Of a stretch of 64,000 bases of DNA, positions 54,160-64,000 are shown piece after piece (the stretch's first letter is position 1; every line of letters begins with the position of its first letter). A program made the translations under genes and the position numbers. Under the pieces are notes generated by a model, which searched no databases, was not told the DNA's origin, and was given only the letters and a program-made list of their open reading frames with translations. Source of the stretch: Paralichthys olivaceus (Eukaryota > Chordata > Actinopteri > Pleuronectiformes > Paralichthyidae). The stretch lies in NCBI RefSeq assembly GCF_024713975.1, contig NC_091116.1, positions 11,500,986 through 11,564,985 on the forward strand. The letters run 5' to 3'.

Positions 54160-54299
54160 ATATCAAGGTCAAGCAAGGTTAATGCAGAGACAGAAGATAC
54201 ATTAATATATTCAGCTGCAAGTTACGAGGATCACCAGACTGTCACTTCATCTTTCAGGACAATATAGATACAACTGCACGACTTACAGTGGAAATGGGT

Positions 54300-54420
54300 G
54301 TAGGAGAAAAAGAGGAATCCTGCACACTGTTCTGTACTGTAAAAAATGTTTTATTAAGTTTGCAACGTTTCGGTCCTGTGAGCCTTCATCGGGGAAACCT
54401 AACCTTCCTCTTCTCTCAGG
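54300..54420 (+). repeat. dispersed fish repeat fragment
   Basis: AAGTTTGCAACGTTTCGGTC followed by CCTTCATCGGGG is a motif repeatedly seen in teleost interspersed repeats. No reading frame. The family is not identified. Confidence 0.4.
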
Positions 54421-54766
54421 AAAGTCAAGATAAAATGCTCCCAAATCATGCATCGTGTCTATCGCAAAGATAAAGAGGCATGAAAGACATTTATCTGAAG
54501 AAACAAGGTGAGACTGTGCAGCTGCAAAGCATTTCACCCTCCACTGAAACTCCGAGGAAATGTGCAGTGAATAAGTAGCGTGTCATATGAGGAGCAGGTT
54601 GAAGACGCGGCAGCTGAGTTGAGCTGTGCAGGGAGTCATGACTTTCTACTTTCACTCAAACATCTGTAGTGGGAGGTGCTCATAACACCCACATACACTG
54701 ATCCCTGCCTGTAACAGTCAGACTAGTGTCTGACAGCGCTGCAGGTTCAGGAGGACACTGGCAACC

Positions 54767-64000
<9,234 letters not shown>

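Overview
The window is nuclear DNA of a ray-finned fish, probably a percomorph teleost. The genes are split into many short exons with introns often near 100 bp and GT-AG junctions. Long (CA)n/(TG)n microsatellites are frequent, and the recognised proteins are vertebrate. I joined exons by hand from splice sites, reading phase and remembered family sequences. No alignment or database search was run.

Layout. (1) 81-162, minus: first coding exon of an unrecognised gene that leaves the left edge. (2) 8740-18454, minus: tmem47, a complete three-exon gene for a claudin/PMP22-like four-pass membrane protein. (3) 18.5-31.8 kb: mostly repeats, but it holds three short minus-strand stretches (29569-29715, 28442-28589, about 26370-26444) that read like C-terminal exons of CFAP47. 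(4) 31810-50866, minus: cfap47, reconstructed as 50 exons with consistent phases and a 2327-residue product. It is a cilium/flagellum protein with ASH/MSP-like beta domains and a calponin-homology region. The tmem47-cfap47 order matches the human Xp21 neighbourhood. An intact tRNA-Asp(GUC) gene sits on the opposite strand inside one 190-bp cfap47 intron. (5) 51546-52689, minus: the 3' half of a nufip1 gene with good splice sites but no 5' exons and one frame-breaking exon. A DIRS-like gag fragment lies just upstream of it. (6) 53.29-54.16 kb: a patchwork of short duplications. One is a second copy of a ~330-bp element found past the 3' side of cfap47, and one is a copy of cfap47 exon 9 with its splice donor deleted. 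(7) 54767-64000, plus: dpp4 (dipeptidyl peptidase 4), 23 exons visible, running off the right edge after the catalytic-serine exon.

The most interesting part is how cfap47 has been rearranged. The readable frame stops at the end of an ASH-type domain. Family exons expected next appear to be missing, yet later exons seem to survive 2-5 kb downstream. The gap between them holds a duplicated element fused to half a tRNA-Gly, and the sister copy of that element lies beyond the 5' end of the gene, joined to a stray piece of cfap47 exon 9. I read this as a scar of deletion and duplication, or an assembly artefact. There is no operon, phage or CRISPR content. The genes here are independent eukaryotic transcription units and no shared pathway is implied.
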